This document shows positions 17,183-26,543 of a stretch of 64,000 bases of DNA, piece after piece. Positions within the stretch are counted from its first letter, which is position 1. Every line of letters begins with the position of its first letter. The stretch lies in the NCBI RefSeq assembly GCF_947496985.1, contig NZ_CANMEZ010000008.1:140943-204942 (forward strand), in the 5' to 3' direction. The notes beneath the pieces were generated by a model. It was not told where the DNA came from. It worked only from the letters and a program-made list of their open reading frames with translations, and did not search any database. The stretch comes from an uncultured Kordia sp. Lineage in GTDB: Bacteria; Bacteroidota; Bacteroidia; Flavobacteriales; Flavobacteriaceae. Made by a program: the position numbers and the translations under genes.

Positions 17183-17884
17183 TTAAATGTTTAACACGTC
17201 TTTCATCGTGAAAACACCTTCTTTATTTTGAATCCATTCTGCCGCTACAACTGCTCCTAAAGCAAATCCTTGACGATTGTGTGCTTTGTGTTCAATAGCA
17301 ATAGTATCAATGGAAGAAGTATATGTAATTTCATGTGTTCCTGGCACTTCAGGAATACGTTTTGCTACAATTGGAATGTCAGTTTCCGTTTCCGCTTTTT
17401 CAAGTTTCCAATCTGTATACTTAGTATGTTCAATGATTCCTTCTGCCAACGTAATTGCTGTTCCGCTTGGCGCATCAAGTTTTTTGGTATGGTGAATTTC
17501 TTCAACGCCTACTTTATAATCTTCAAGTTGCGACATCATTTTTGCTAAATATGCATTCATCTCAAAAAATATATTGACACCTAAACTAAAGTTAGATGCA
17601 TAGATAAATGCTCCTTTTTCATTTTGGCACAGAGAAACAATTTCATCATAACGATCCAACCAACCAGTTGTTCCTGAAATGACAGGAATTTGTTGTTTGA
17701 TACAATGTGAAATGTTTTGAAAAGCAGCTGTTGGAATACTGAAATCTATAGCTACATCTACATTGGAAAAATCGTAACTTTCAATGTCTTTCGATATTTT
17801 ATGAATAATTGAATGTCCACGTTGAGAAGCTATTTTTTCAATCTCCTTCCCCATTCTACCATAACCGAGCAATGCAATATTCAT
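17183..17884 (-). CDS. dapB: 4-hydroxy-tetrahydrodipicolinate reductase
   Basis: A 233-residue NAD(P)H-dependent reductase of the lysine/diaminopimelate pathway. The nucleotide-binding motif is LLGYGRMGKEI at the N-terminus, GTTGW lies mid-protein, and the substrate site is EEIHHTKKLDAPSGTA with catalytic His-His and Lys. Slightly short compared with the 270-residue E. coli enzyme, as usual for Bacteroidetes. It follows the DUF5683 gene by 33 bases and is probably part of the parA-parB transcript. dapD, a later pathway step, is at 40013. Confidence 0.95.
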   Translation of the reverse strand: MNIALLGYGRMGKEIEKIASQRGHSIIHKISKDIESYDFSNVDVAIDFSIPTAAFQNISHCIKQQIPVISGTTGWLDRYDEIVSLCQNEKGAFIYASNFSLGVNIFFEMNAYLAKMMSQLEDYKVGVEEIHHTKKLDAPSGTAITLAEGIIEHTKYTDWKLEKAETETDIPIVAKRIPEVPGTHEITYTSSIDTIAIEHKAHNRQGFALGAVVAAEWIQNKEGVFTMKDVLNI

Positions 17885-17917
17885 AATTCTATTTTTTTTG
17901 AATCTACGTTGAAGAAG

Positions 17918-18511
17918 CTAAAATTTGAAATTGAGCGTGAGTCCTAAATTTCGATTAAAATCAATTTCATTTTGATCTATATGCGGCCGAAATGAAAGAT
18001 CGTCACTTACATTAAATTGTAGTAAATGAGCATCCACATTGGCATCAACAATATTTAACACATATGCTACAATCGTTAATAGTAACGATAAATCTCTGTT
18101 TCGTTGGTAAAATTCTTGTGCATCAATAAGTGCATTTTCATCTGGAACAAGTATGCTAAATTCATCGTTTAACCCTGCCAAACGTTGTTTGTATGCAGTT
18201 CTGTATCGATTGTATTGTTTGTTATTACTGATGTAGAAATAAATTCCTGTTCCCATAGCAGCATATACAATAGGAATTTTCCAATATTTTTTATTGTAGG
18301 CTTGTCCTAAGCCTGGCAAAATTGCAGAATAGAACGCAGCTTTTGAAGGAGATAATGGGTTGATTTCTTTTTTAGCCACATTTATAGTGTCTTTTACAAC
18401 CAACAACGATTCTTCTTTCTGCTTTTCCTTCCCTTTTTCTTCTTTTGTTTGTGACCATGCGTTCGTTATAAAACACAAGCAACATAACAATATGACGATT
18501 CTATTTCCCAC
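17918..18511 (-). CDS. DUF5683-domain membrane protein
   Basis: A 197-residue protein with a signal peptide (IVILLCCLCFITNAWSQ) followed by a charged KEEKGKEKQKEE stretch. The DUF5683 part is SPSKAAFYSAILPGLGQAYN, with a membrane helix KIPIVYAAMGTGIYFYI and YRTAYKQR after it. The function of the family is unknown; it sits next to parB in many Bacteroidetes, as here, where its start overlaps the parB end by 11 bases. Confidence 0.88.
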   Translation of the reverse strand: MGNRIVILLCCLCFITNAWSQTKEEKGKEKQKEESLLVVKDTINVAKKEINPLSPSKAAFYSAILPGLGQAYNKKYWKIPIVYAAMGTGIYFYISNNKQYNRYRTAYKQRLAGLNDEFSILVPDENALIDAQEFYQRNRDLSLLLTIVAYVLNIVDANVDAHLLQFNVSDDLSFRPHIDQNEIDFNRNLGLTLNFKF

Positions 18512-19406
18512 TCTTTAATAATTTTTTGATTCGTGCAAAGTCCTGCTCAGAATGAAATGGAATGCTAATTTTTCCTTTTCCATTTGCGCTAACTTTTACA
18601 TCTACTTTATGTCCAAAATATTCAGAGAAATCGCGAATTCCTTTTTTAACGAATTTTGGGACATCTGGTATATCTTTCGTTGGGGTTTCAATAGTTTTAT
18701 CTTTCTTATAATTCTTTACCAATTCTTCTGTTTCACGAACAGATAATGATTTGGAAAGAATCATTTCATAGATTTCGAGTTGGTCGTTGGTGTTTTCTAC
18801 ATTTACTAATGTACGTCCATGTCCCATACTTAGAAAGCCATCACGCATTCCAGTTTGAACAATTGGATCTAATTTTAATAAACGTAAATAGTTTGCAATG
18901 GTAGAACGTTTTTTTCCAACACGTTGACTCATCTGTTCTTGTGTCAAGCTAATTTCATCAATTAAACGTTGGTATGACAATGCAATTTCGATAGGGTCTA
19001 AATCAGAACGTTGAATGTTTTCTACCAACGCCATTTCTAAAGATTCTTGATCGTTTGCAATACGCACATATGCAGGAATTGTTTCTAAACCTATTAATTT
19101 AGAAGCTCTAAAACGACGTTCTCCAGAAACCAATTGATAGTTTTCAAAACCAAGCTTTCGCACAGTAATTGGCTGAATCACACCTAATTCCCTTATAGAA
19201 GAAGCCAATTCACGAAGTGTTTCTTCATTGAAGTTCGTTCTTGGTTGAAACGGATTTACTTCAATTGTACTAATTGCCAATTCTACAATATTCCCTACTA
19301 CTTTGTCAGCATTTTTATCTGAAACTGATGTAATATCATTTTCAGGGTCTTTTAGTAATGCGGACAATCCTCTTCCTAGTGCTTGTTTTTTTGTTGCCTT
19401 CGCCAT
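18501..19406 (-). CDS. parB: Chromosome-partitioning protein ParB
   Basis: A 301-residue CTP-dependent DNA clamp that loads at parS sites and organises the origin region. The N-terminus ALGRGLSALL is typical. The CTP-binding domain contains NPFQPRTNFNEETLRELA, GVIQPITVR and GERRFRAS; the DNA-binding helix-turn-helix spans LTQEQMSQRVGKKRSTIANYL. A C-terminal dimerisation region ends in RIKKLL. It lies 5 bases downstream of parA. I found no convincing parS site in the window. Confidence 0.95.
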   Translation of the reverse strand: MAKATKKQALGRGLSALLKDPENDITSVSDKNADKVVGNIVELAISTIEVNPFQPRTNFNEETLRELASSIRELGVIQPITVRKLGFENYQLVSGERRFRASKLIGLETIPAYVRIANDQESLEMALVENIQRSDLDPIEIALSYQRLIDEISLTQEQMSQRVGKKRSTIANYLRLLKLDPIVQTGMRDGFLSMGHGRTLVNVENTNDQLEIYEMILSKSLSVRETEELVKNYKKDKTIETPTKDIPDVPKFVKKGIRDFSEYFGHKVDVKVSANGKGKISIPFHSEQDFARIKKLLKSGK

Positions 19407-19411
19407 AAATC

Positions 19412-20182
19412 TTATTTACCACTATTTTTTTTAATCACTTCGTGCGCTAAGCTTAAATAATTGCTCGCTCCTTTACTTCCTGCATCATAGTTAATGATAC
19501 TTTCTCCATAACTTGGTGCTTCACTCAGTCGTACATTTCGCTGAATAATGGTTGAGAAAACCATATCGTTGAAATGTTTTTGTACTTCTTCCACTACTTG
19601 GTTAGATAAACGTAAGCGTGAATCGTACATTGTTAATAGTAATCCTTCAATATCTAATGATGGATTGTGTATTTTTTGAACACTTTTTATTGTGTTTAAT
19701 AATTTTCCTAATCCTTCTAATGCAAAATATTCACATTGTATTGGAATCATAACTGCATCCGCTGCTGTTAAAGCATTTAAAGTTAATAATCCTAACGATG
19801 GAGCGCAATCTATTAAAATATAATCATAATCATCTTTAATAGATTTTAGTGCTTTCTGCAACATATATTCACGTTGATCTTTATCAACCAATTCTATTTC
19901 AATTGCTACCAAGTCAATATGTGCAGGAATGATATGTAAGTTCGGAGAACTTGTTTCCATTACTACATCAGCAGCGCTTGCTGTATGTTCTAACAATTGA
20001 TACGTACCTTTTTCAATAGCTTCTACATCAATTCCTAGCCCTGAAGTTGCATTTGCCTGCGGATCAGCATCAATGAGTAATACTTTCTTTTCAAGCACGC
20101 CTAAAGATGCCGCCAAGTTAACAGATGTGGTAGTTTTTCCTACGCCACCCTTTTGATTTGCGATAGCAATTATTTTGCCCAT
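19412..20182 (-). CDS. parA: Chromosome-partitioning ATPase ParA
   Basis: A 256-residue Walker-type ATPase that forms a DNA-bound gradient moving ParB complexes. The deviant Walker A motif KGGVGKTTTSVNLA is at residues 10-23 and the Walker B region is DYDYILIDCAPSLG, with DADPQANATSG between them. It heads the parA-parB-DUF5683-dapB group. Confidence 0.96.
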   Translation of the reverse strand: MGKIIAIANQKGGVGKTTTSVNLAASLGVLEKKVLLIDADPQANATSGLGIDVEAIEKGTYQLLEHTASAADVVMETSSPNLHIIPAHIDLVAIEIELVDKDQREYMLQKALKSIKDDYDYILIDCAPSLGLLTLNALTAADAVMIPIQCEYFALEGLGKLLNTIKSVQKIHNPSLDIEGLLLTMYDSRLRLSNQVVEEVQKHFNDMVFSTIIQRNVRLSEAPSYGESIINYDAGSKGASNYLSLAHEVIKKNSGK

Positions 20183-20389
20183 GGTTTGTTTGAGGATTTT
20201 AAGCGATAAAAATACAATTATTATTGAGTTAATGAAATGAAAATTATTAACAACTATGATAATCTTTCGTTAAAACTAAATTAAAAAGACATTAAGTATC
20301 AAAGCTTGTGTTGAATAGTGTAAAGTAAGTTGTACAAATAGACATAAAAACAAAAGATCCCGCTTTTCTGCAGGATTCTTTAAAATTAA

Positions 20390-20429
20390 GTTTTATAAAA
20401 AAACCGTTTAGAGTTATCCAAACGGTTTT
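20390..20429 (-). terminator. Rho-independent terminator after the M16 protease gene
   Basis: AAAACCGTTT and AAACGGTTTT pair perfectly around a 10-base loop; on the minus strand a T-run follows. It lies 16 bases past the stop at 20445. Confidence 0.85.
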
Positions 20430-20444
20430 CGATATTATATACTT

Positions 20445-23297
20445 CTACTTTTCAGGATTATGAATTCCTAAAATATAATCTCCTTTTAAGTATTTTTTAG
20501 CTACATTTTGAATGTCATCAACTGTAATTTCATTTACAGAATCTTCAAATTTCAAAACTCTATTTACATCTCTTTCCATGTAATCAGAGTTAGATAAATA
20601 ACGTAACCAGAAACGATTTTTCTTCACTTCTTCTTTATTTTCTAACAGATTAGATTCTTTCACTTTGTTTAAATCTTTTTCTGTTGGCCCATTATCTACA
20701 ATTGTTTTTAATTCTGCCAAAGCAGCATCTTTTAACTTATCTACATTTTCAGGTCCGCATGGGAATGTAATCCTAAAATTGTACCAACCATATGGGAATG
20801 AACGCATGCTACCATTAGCGCCAGCTCCGTAAACACCACCTTCTTGCTCACGTAACTTTTCAATAAGTTTGATGCTTAAAATTTCACCTAGTAATTGTAA
20901 TGATCTTGCTTCTTTAGCATTATATTCTGTTTCTCCATTGAATATGATTTGTACAGAACTTTTAGGATCTTCCCCTTTTTCTATTATTTTCGTATGCTTT
21001 CCTGTTAAGGAACGGAATGAAGAGAACTTTGGCTTTTCATTTGAGTTTTTACCAGGCAAACTTGCTAAATACTTAGTTGCATACTCGGCTAATTTTTGCT
21101 CATCTACGTTACCAACAAAATAAAAATTGAAATCACCCGCATCTGCAAAACGTTCTTGGTATTTTTTGTATGCCAAATCGTAATCACTTGCGTCCATCAT
21201 TTCAGCAGTTGGAAATCCTTGATATCTTGGATTTTTACCATTCATGAATTCTCCCATTTTAAATTGAAAGTAAAATTGAGGACTTTTCATAATGTTTGTC
21301 ATGAACCCTTTTTGCTTAGTAATGAAAGAATTATATGCTTTTTCATCCTTATTTAACTTTGTAAAATACAAATGTGTCATTTGGAATAACTCTTCTAAGT
21401 CTTTTGGTGTTGCACTTCCGTTAAATCCTTCTCTGTACGCTCCAATATAAGGTGAAACACGTGCAATTTTTCCAGACATCATTTTTCGCAAATCAACTTT
21501 TGAGAATCCATTTACTCCAGCTTCTGCCAATCCTCCATTTGCAACTCCAATTGCTTTAAATTCTTCATCTGTATATAATGAACTTCCTCCTAAACTAAAT
21601 GCTGAAAATAATACCTCATCGTTTTTAAAATCAGTTTTCTTATATACAACTTTTGCTCCATTGCTTAATGTTAATGTCGTTACACCAACTTTTTCGTTTA
21701 CAGTTTTATTTACAATAGTTCCTACAGGTGGCAAATTTGAAATTAAAGAATTTTCAACTTCTTTATCTTCATAAGGCTTTATTTCCTTTGACTTTACTCC
21801 ATTAAGAATTTCTAATACTTGCGCCTCCGTAATTTTTGGAGTGTCTTCTTTTTCAGGTCCTGTCAATACAATTACTCTATTCGTATCGCGTAAATAACTA
21901 TTGATCAAATTATTGATTTCTTCTAGTTTAATCTTTGGCAATTCTTCTTGATAGTAATTATATGACCATTCTATTCCTGGAATCGGACTTCCTGATAAAA
22001 AGTTACGTATATATTGTCCGGCAAACCTGTTTGATTCTAACTTCGTTCTATCTTTGAATGCTTTTTCTAGTCGTGCAATAATACTTTTTTTAGCTCTTTC
22101 AAATTCTCCTTTACCAAAACCGTATTTACGAACACGTTCGTTTTCTTCCAGTAACGCTGATAAAGCAGTTAATTGTCCATCCGCAGCAGACATTGCCGTT
22201 GATTGGTATGCTTGCTTAGTACGTGCCCAAGTTCCTCCATGATAACTAGATCCAAAAACGAAAGGTGGATTTTCTGATTCAGTCAATTCACCCAAACGAT
22301 TATTTATCATCTGTGAAAACAAGCCTTTAATTACTTGGTTTCTGTACTGATCCGTAGTTTTCATCTCCTGTGGAGCTCCTAAATCTTTAAACATTACTTG
22401 CACTTGCGTGAAAGATGCTTCTTTGTCAGTTTCAATAGCAACGAATGTTTCATCATGGTTTTTCACATCATGTGTTACTCTTGGTTTTGAATTTACAGCT
22501 GCTGGAATTTTACCAAAATGCGATTTTATTTTTTCTTCTAACACGGCAACATCAACATCTCCAACAGCGATAACTGCCATTAAATCTGGACGATACCAAT
22601 CCTTGTAAAATCTGCGTAAGCTTTCGTATTTAAATGTTTCTAAGTTTTCTTTTGTTCCAATAGGTAAGCGTTTCGCATATTTTGAACCATACATAATTTT
22701 AGGTAAGTACTTTTGTAACATACGCTCATTTGCACCTTTTCCTAAACGATATTCTTCTAATACAACTCCTCTTTCATTATCAATTTCTTCATCCGTTAAC
22801 AATGCATTGTGTGCCCAATCTTCTATGATTTGAAATCCTTTTTCAAGTTTTTCTGGATCGTCACTTGGAATTGGTAAAATATAAACTGTTTCGTCAAAAC
22901 TTGTATATGCATTTAAGTGCGCTCCAAATTTCACCCCAATACTTTGAAGATAATCTACAAGTTCATTCTTTTTAAAATTTTTTGTTCCGTTAAAATTCAT
23001 ATGCTCCATAAAATGCGCCAATCCTAGTTGGTCTTCATCTTCTAAAATAGAACCTGCATTTACAACTAAACGCAATTCAACTTTATTCGCTGGTTTACCA
23101 TTATTTCTAATGTAATATGTTAATCCATTTGATAGTTTTCCAATTTTCACATTAGGATCAACAGGAATTTCTTTTCCATCTATGGAAGTGGTTATTAAAT
23201 CTTCTTGAACACTTTGTTTTGATTGCGCAGTTGCCTGGTAAGAACTGCTTAAACTCATCGCAAAAATGAGCCCGAAGAGAAGAATGTATTTTTTCAT
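20445..23297 (-). CDS. M16-family zinc metalloprotease (pitrilysin/PqqL type)
   Basis: A 950-residue exported peptidase. The signal peptide is MKKYILLFGLIFAMSLSS... ending near ATAQ. The inverted zinc motif HxxEH is at H95-H99 (LAHFMEHMNFNG), and the distal Glu lies in RGVVLEEYRLG about 75 residues on. Four M16 half-domains fit the length; the second half lacks the zinc motif as expected. Such enzymes degrade peptides in the periplasm, and PqqL relatives work with TonB-dependent uptake. Single gene with its own terminator. Confidence 0.94.
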   Translation of the reverse strand: MKKYILLFGLIFAMSLSSSYQATAQSKQSVQEDLITTSIDGKEIPVDPNVKIGKLSNGLTYYIRNNGKPANKVELRLVVNAGSILEDEDQLGLAHFMEHMNFNGTKNFKKNELVDYLQSIGVKFGAHLNAYTSFDETVYILPIPSDDPEKLEKGFQIIEDWAHNALLTDEEIDNERGVVLEEYRLGKGANERMLQKYLPKIMYGSKYAKRLPIGTKENLETFKYESLRRFYKDWYRPDLMAVIAVGDVDVAVLEEKIKSHFGKIPAAVNSKPRVTHDVKNHDETFVAIETDKEASFTQVQVMFKDLGAPQEMKTTDQYRNQVIKGLFSQMINNRLGELTESENPPFVFGSSYHGGTWARTKQAYQSTAMSAADGQLTALSALLEENERVRKYGFGKGEFERAKKSIIARLEKAFKDRTKLESNRFAGQYIRNFLSGSPIPGIEWSYNYYQEELPKIKLEEINNLINSYLRDTNRVIVLTGPEKEDTPKITEAQVLEILNGVKSKEIKPYEDKEVENSLISNLPPVGTIVNKTVNEKVGVTTLTLSNGAKVVYKKTDFKNDEVLFSAFSLGGSSLYTDEEFKAIGVANGGLAEAGVNGFSKVDLRKMMSGKIARVSPYIGAYREGFNGSATPKDLEELFQMTHLYFTKLNKDEKAYNSFITKQKGFMTNIMKSPQFYFQFKMGEFMNGKNPRYQGFPTAEMMDASDYDLAYKKYQERFADAGDFNFYFVGNVDEQKLAEYATKYLASLPGKNSNEKPKFSSFRSLTGKHTKIIEKGEDPKSSVQIIFNGETEYNAKEARSLQLLGEILSIKLIEKLREQEGGVYGAGANGSMRSFPYGWYNFRITFPCGPENVDKLKDAALAELKTIVDNGPTEKDLNKVKESNLLENKEEVKKNRFWLRYLSNSDYMERDVNRVLKFEDSVNEITVDDIQNVAKKYLKGDYILGIHNPEK

Positions 23298-23502
23298 GAT
23301 TATGGTTTTGATTATTTCATACGTTTAAAAATTACACATAATGTTACATACATAATTTAACATTATTAAATATTTAACATTAAATTGTGAGTTTAAGACT
23401 ATTAATTCAATTCTTCTTAGCTAGTTTACAGTAGTAATAGCGTATTAAATTATGTTGCTCGTTAAAAATTCACAAATTTTGAACATTACTAGTAAAAAAG
23501 AT

Positions 23503-23510
23503 TATTTTTG
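23503..23510 (+). promoter_or_regulatory. Promoter -7 element (TATTTTTG) of the OstA-like gene
   Basis: TATTTTTG fits TAnnTTTG, 64 bases before the start at 23575; a TTG lies about 21 bases further upstream. Confidence 0.45.
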
Positions 23511-23574
23511 AGCGAATTTTTAATCATAGTATTCTAAAACATTCTATGACTATCATTACTAGAGTAGCGCTTTT

Positions 23575-25302
23575 ATGAAAAAAATATGCATCTTATTTTT
23601 CTTTGTTCAACTAGCATTTGGACAAACACCAACATCAACAAATGGAGAAACTGTCATCAAAATTGTATATGGTGGGGATTTAAAGGTGGATGAAAATAAA
23701 TATCCAGGTGCTAAAATCTTTTCAAAAACTAAAACAGGACAAGTTCGATTTGAACATGAAGGAATGGATCTTTGGTGCGATAGAGCTGTGTTATTTCAGA
23801 ATAGAAACTGGGTAAAAGCATATGGAAATGTATTCATCCAACAAGGTGATTCCGTAGAAATGACTAGTGAATATATTGAATATGATGGGAATACTAAATT
23901 AGCGGTTTCCAAACGAAATGTACGTTTGCAAAATACAGATATGGAACTTAAAACTGATACATTGTATTTTGACCGTAACTTACAAGAAGCGTATTTTACA
24001 ACCAAAGGAGTTGTAAAAGATAGTGCCACAACGTTGACGAGTATTGAAGGACGTTACTTTATGCAAAAAAACAAGTATCAGTTTTTAAAAGATGTAGAAA
24101 TTACGAATCCTGAATACACAGTAAACTCCACACAATTAGACTATTACACAGACTCCAAACATGCATACATGTATGGACCTTCCACTATTAAAGGAAAAGA
24201 ATATACCATATTTTGTAAGCGTGGATTTTACAATACGATCACTGAAAAAGGATATTTTGTCAAAGAATCTCGGATTGATTATGACAATAGAATTATCAAC
24301 GGAGATAGTTTATACTTTGAAAAAAGCACCGAATTTGCTTCTGCAACGAACAATATAAAAATAACGGACACCATCAATAATATGATTTTGAAAGGTCATT
24401 ATGGTGAAGTCTACAAAGCAAAAGATTCTGCTTTTATTACCAAGCGAGCGGTTGCCATTAGTTTGGTTGAAACTGATTCAATGTATATTCACGGAGATCG
24501 TCTATTAGTAACTGGTCCGGCAGAGAATAGAGTTATTCGTGCATACAGAAATGTAAAGTTTTTCAAAACAGACATGAGCGGAAAATGTGATTCTTTGTTT
24601 GCGGATAACAAATCAGGAATTACAAAAATGATACGCAAACCGATTATGTGGAATGGTGATAGTCAAATGACTGGCGACACTATTTTCTTGATTTCGGATG
24701 TAAAAACTGAAAAATTAGATTCTTTAAAAGTAATTAACAATGCTTTTATTGTACAAAAAGATACACTTGGCGACGGATACAATCAGGTAAAAGGAAAAAA
24801 TTTGTACGGAAAGTTTGAAGACAATAAGCTATACGAAGTTGATGTTATCAAAAACACTGAAGTTGTGTACTTTATGTATAATGATAAGAATGAATTTATT
24901 GGAATTAATAAAACCATTTGTAGCGCTATTAATTTGACATTAAATAACAATCAAATTGAAGATATTACATTTTTCACACGACCTGATGGTGTGATTTACC
25001 CTGATAAGGATTTACCAAAAAATGCACGGAAACTCCGTGGTTTTATTTGGCGTGGCGATGAACGCATGTATTCCAAAGATGATATTTTTGATGAAGATGA
25101 TAACAATATTGTACTACCCGTAATTCGTGGTATCAATAACGCTATGGATCCATTAGAAGAAGAAAAAAATTCTAACGAGAAAAAAGAAAAAACTGTTACA
25201 AAGTTAAAAGCGACTCCTCCAAAAAAGAAAAAAGCTTACAATAAAAAGAAACTAATTGCACAACCTGCTTCAAAAGATAAAAAGAAGTTGGAAAAACAAT
25301 AA
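23575..25302 (+). CDS. OstA/LptA-like lipopolysaccharide transport protein
   Basis: A 575-residue exported protein with a signal peptide (ICILFFFVQLAFGQ) and a long run of beta-strand repeats of the OstA fold: WCDRAVLFQNRNWVKAYGNV, ELKTDTLYFDRNLQEAYF and NGDSLYFEKSTEFASA. OstA-like domains form the periplasmic bridge that carries lipopolysaccharide to the outer membrane. The long Bacteroidetes version ends in a Lys-rich tail (KKKKAYNKKK, KDKKKLEKQ). A near copy of the last 24 bases of the gene occurs at 26417-26440. Confidence 0.88.
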   Translation: MKKICILFFFVQLAFGQTPTSTNGETVIKIVYGGDLKVDENKYPGAKIFSKTKTGQVRFEHEGMDLWCDRAVLFQNRNWVKAYGNVFIQQGDSVEMTSEYIEYDGNTKLAVSKRNVRLQNTDMELKTDTLYFDRNLQEAYFTTKGVVKDSATTLTSIEGRYFMQKNKYQFLKDVEITNPEYTVNSTQLDYYTDSKHAYMYGPSTIKGKEYTIFCKRGFYNTITEKGYFVKESRIDYDNRIINGDSLYFEKSTEFASATNNIKITDTINNMILKGHYGEVYKAKDSAFITKRAVAISLVETDSMYIHGDRLLVTGPAENRVIRAYRNVKFFKTDMSGKCDSLFADNKSGITKMIRKPIMWNGDSQMTGDTIFLISDVKTEKLDSLKVINNAFIVQKDTLGDGYNQVKGKNLYGKFEDNKLYEVDVIKNTEVVYFMYNDKNEFIGINKTICSAINLTLNNNQIEDITFFTRPDGVIYPDKDLPKNARKLRGFIWRGDERMYSKDDIFDEDDNNIVLPVIRGINNAMDPLEEEKNSNEKKEKTVTKLKATPPKKKKAYNKKKLIAQPASKDKKKLEKQ

Positions 25303-25464
25303 GTTAGATTCAAAATGAAATTGAGTTTAAAAACAACTTTTGAATATTTAATCTTTCAATTATCAACATCAACCTGTAACATATTTTGATTTTATATGTC
25401 TAAATAATAAATACATTTAACATATGAACGATCAAGTTATAATTCCAAAACCAGTAAAAAGAAA

Positions 25465-25926
25465 ATGACACTTCTCGTAATAGGAAGTTTAATTTTTATA
25501 ATTGCAGGTTTCTATATCTATTCAACAGAAAGCAATCTAAAATTCATAGGAATCATTGGGATTTTGTTTTTTGGTCTTACAGGAGTAACAGGTATTCGGA
25601 GACTCATAAAACCAAAAGCAGCTTTAATTATAAATTCAAAAGGAATCACGGATAATTCTACAGTTACAAGTGTCGGTTTTATCCCTTGGAAAGATGTCAT
25701 AGGTTTTCAACCAGTCAAAGTAACTTCAAATAATTTTTTAGTTGTACAGGTAAAAAATCCAACTACATATATTGATAACAGCAAAAACATGCTCACTAAA
25801 CAAAGTTTGAAATACAATTATAGTAGTTTCAACTCTCCTATTGCAATTGGAGAAGTAACACTTCCTTTAAAATTAACTGAAGTTGAAAAAATATTATTAA
25901 ACGCTTTAAAGAAATACAATTTGTAA
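25465..25926 (+). CDS. STM3941-like membrane protein, probably frameshifted at the N-terminus
   Basis: A 153-residue protein with two membrane helices (MTLLVIGSLIFIIAGFYIYS and IGIIGILFFGLTGVTGI) and a soluble, PH-like C-terminal part (ALIINSKGITDN, FIPWKDVIGF). This fits the STM3941 family of uncharacterised membrane proteins. Just upstream, 25424-25468 encodes MNDQVIIPKPVKRK and then a stop, overlapping this start as ATGA. That peptide looks like the missing N-terminus; one extra A in the A-run at 25457-25465 would fuse them. It could be a real mutation or a sequencing error. Confidence 0.6.
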   Translation: MTLLVIGSLIFIIAGFYIYSTESNLKFIGIIGILFFGLTGVTGIRRLIKPKAALIINSKGITDNSTVTSVGFIPWKDVIGFQPVKVTSNNFLVVQVKNPTTYIDNSKNMLTKQSLKYNYSSFNSPIAIGEVTLPLKLTEVEKILLNALKKYNL

Positions 25927-25965
25927 GTCTTACTGTAATTCTCTGAAAAAACACCATAAAAAAAG

Positions 25966-25993
25966 AAAACCTGAGAAAAATTTCCCAGGTTTT
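25966..25993. terminator. Bidirectional terminator between converging genes
   Basis: AAAACCTG and CAGGTTTT pair around a 12-base loop, with A-runs on one side and T on the other, between the STM3941-like gene and the minus-strand peptide gene. Confidence 0.75.
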
Positions 25994-26017
25994 TAATAAT
26001 TACTACTGTTCAATAAA

Positions 26018-26182
26018 TTACCACCAAGTACAAATAAGGATATGAGGTAAGTTTATATCACATTTAGAATTTAAATTAGAGCAAACAAAAGAAGCTAGTG
26101 TTCCTCCTTTATTTAAATCTTTCTCAAAGTTAGAAATTGCTTTTTTGTTTAATTTTAATGCTTTTAAATTTCTTTTTTTCAT
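26018..26182 (-). CDS. Short lanthipeptide-like precursor peptide
   Basis: A 54-residue precursor. Leader: MKKRNLKALKLNKKAISNFE, then NKGG at residue 27, nearly the same as the leaders at 58347 and 58722. The core of 27 residues has three Cys, Ser and Thr (TLASFVCSNLNSKCD) and ends in an aromatic ICTWW. The core is the shortest in the window. It is isolated, converging on the STM3941-like gene across a shared terminator. Confidence 0.75.
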   Translation of the reverse strand: MKKRNLKALKLNKKAISNFEKDLNKGGTLASFVCSNLNSKCDINLPHILICTWW

Positions 26183-26543
26183 AATAATATGTTTTTAATG
26201 TTAATATCTCTAATTTAATACACAGAAGCTCTTGAAAAAAGAAAAGCAAGTCCATATTTATGAATTGTAAGCATAAAAAATAAAGAAAAATTTTACAATT
26301 TAAACACTTTAGAGAAATTACTTAGTCATTTTGAAAGTCTAGTAACCAAACGAAAATCAAAACCTTTATATTCGTTTTTTGCTATGTGAAGTAATTTCAA
26401 ATTTAACTTTGTGAACAAAAAGAAATTAGAAAAACAATAATTCAAAAAAACTACTAATCATTTACTTCTTCAATCATATAATTTTTCAACTACATCAATA
26501 TAACTTCGTATCTTTGCAAACAGTTTTTTGAAGGAGATTTTAC
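26183..26543. other. Non-coding stretch before the aminotransferase gene
   Basis: Holds the upstream region of the short peptide gene, a TAACTTTG promoter-like element at 26404-26411, a 24-base near copy of the OstA gene end at 26417-26440, and the aminotransferase promoter with a Shine-Dalgarno-like AAGGAG at 26531-26536. No other gene seen. Confidence 0.7.
26509..26516 (+). promoter_or_regulatory. Promoter -7 element (TATCTTTG) of the aminotransferase gene
   Basis: TATCTTTG precedes the start at 26544 by 27 bases; between them AAGGAG sits 7 bases before the ATG, an unusually good Shine-Dalgarno for this phylum. Confidence 0.6.

Noticed and set aside
18725..18745. Half of a parS-like sequence (TGTTTCACG) inside parB
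   Set aside because: Only the first nine bases match the parS palindrome and the rest does not; they encode VRETEE in parB, so chance is more likely.
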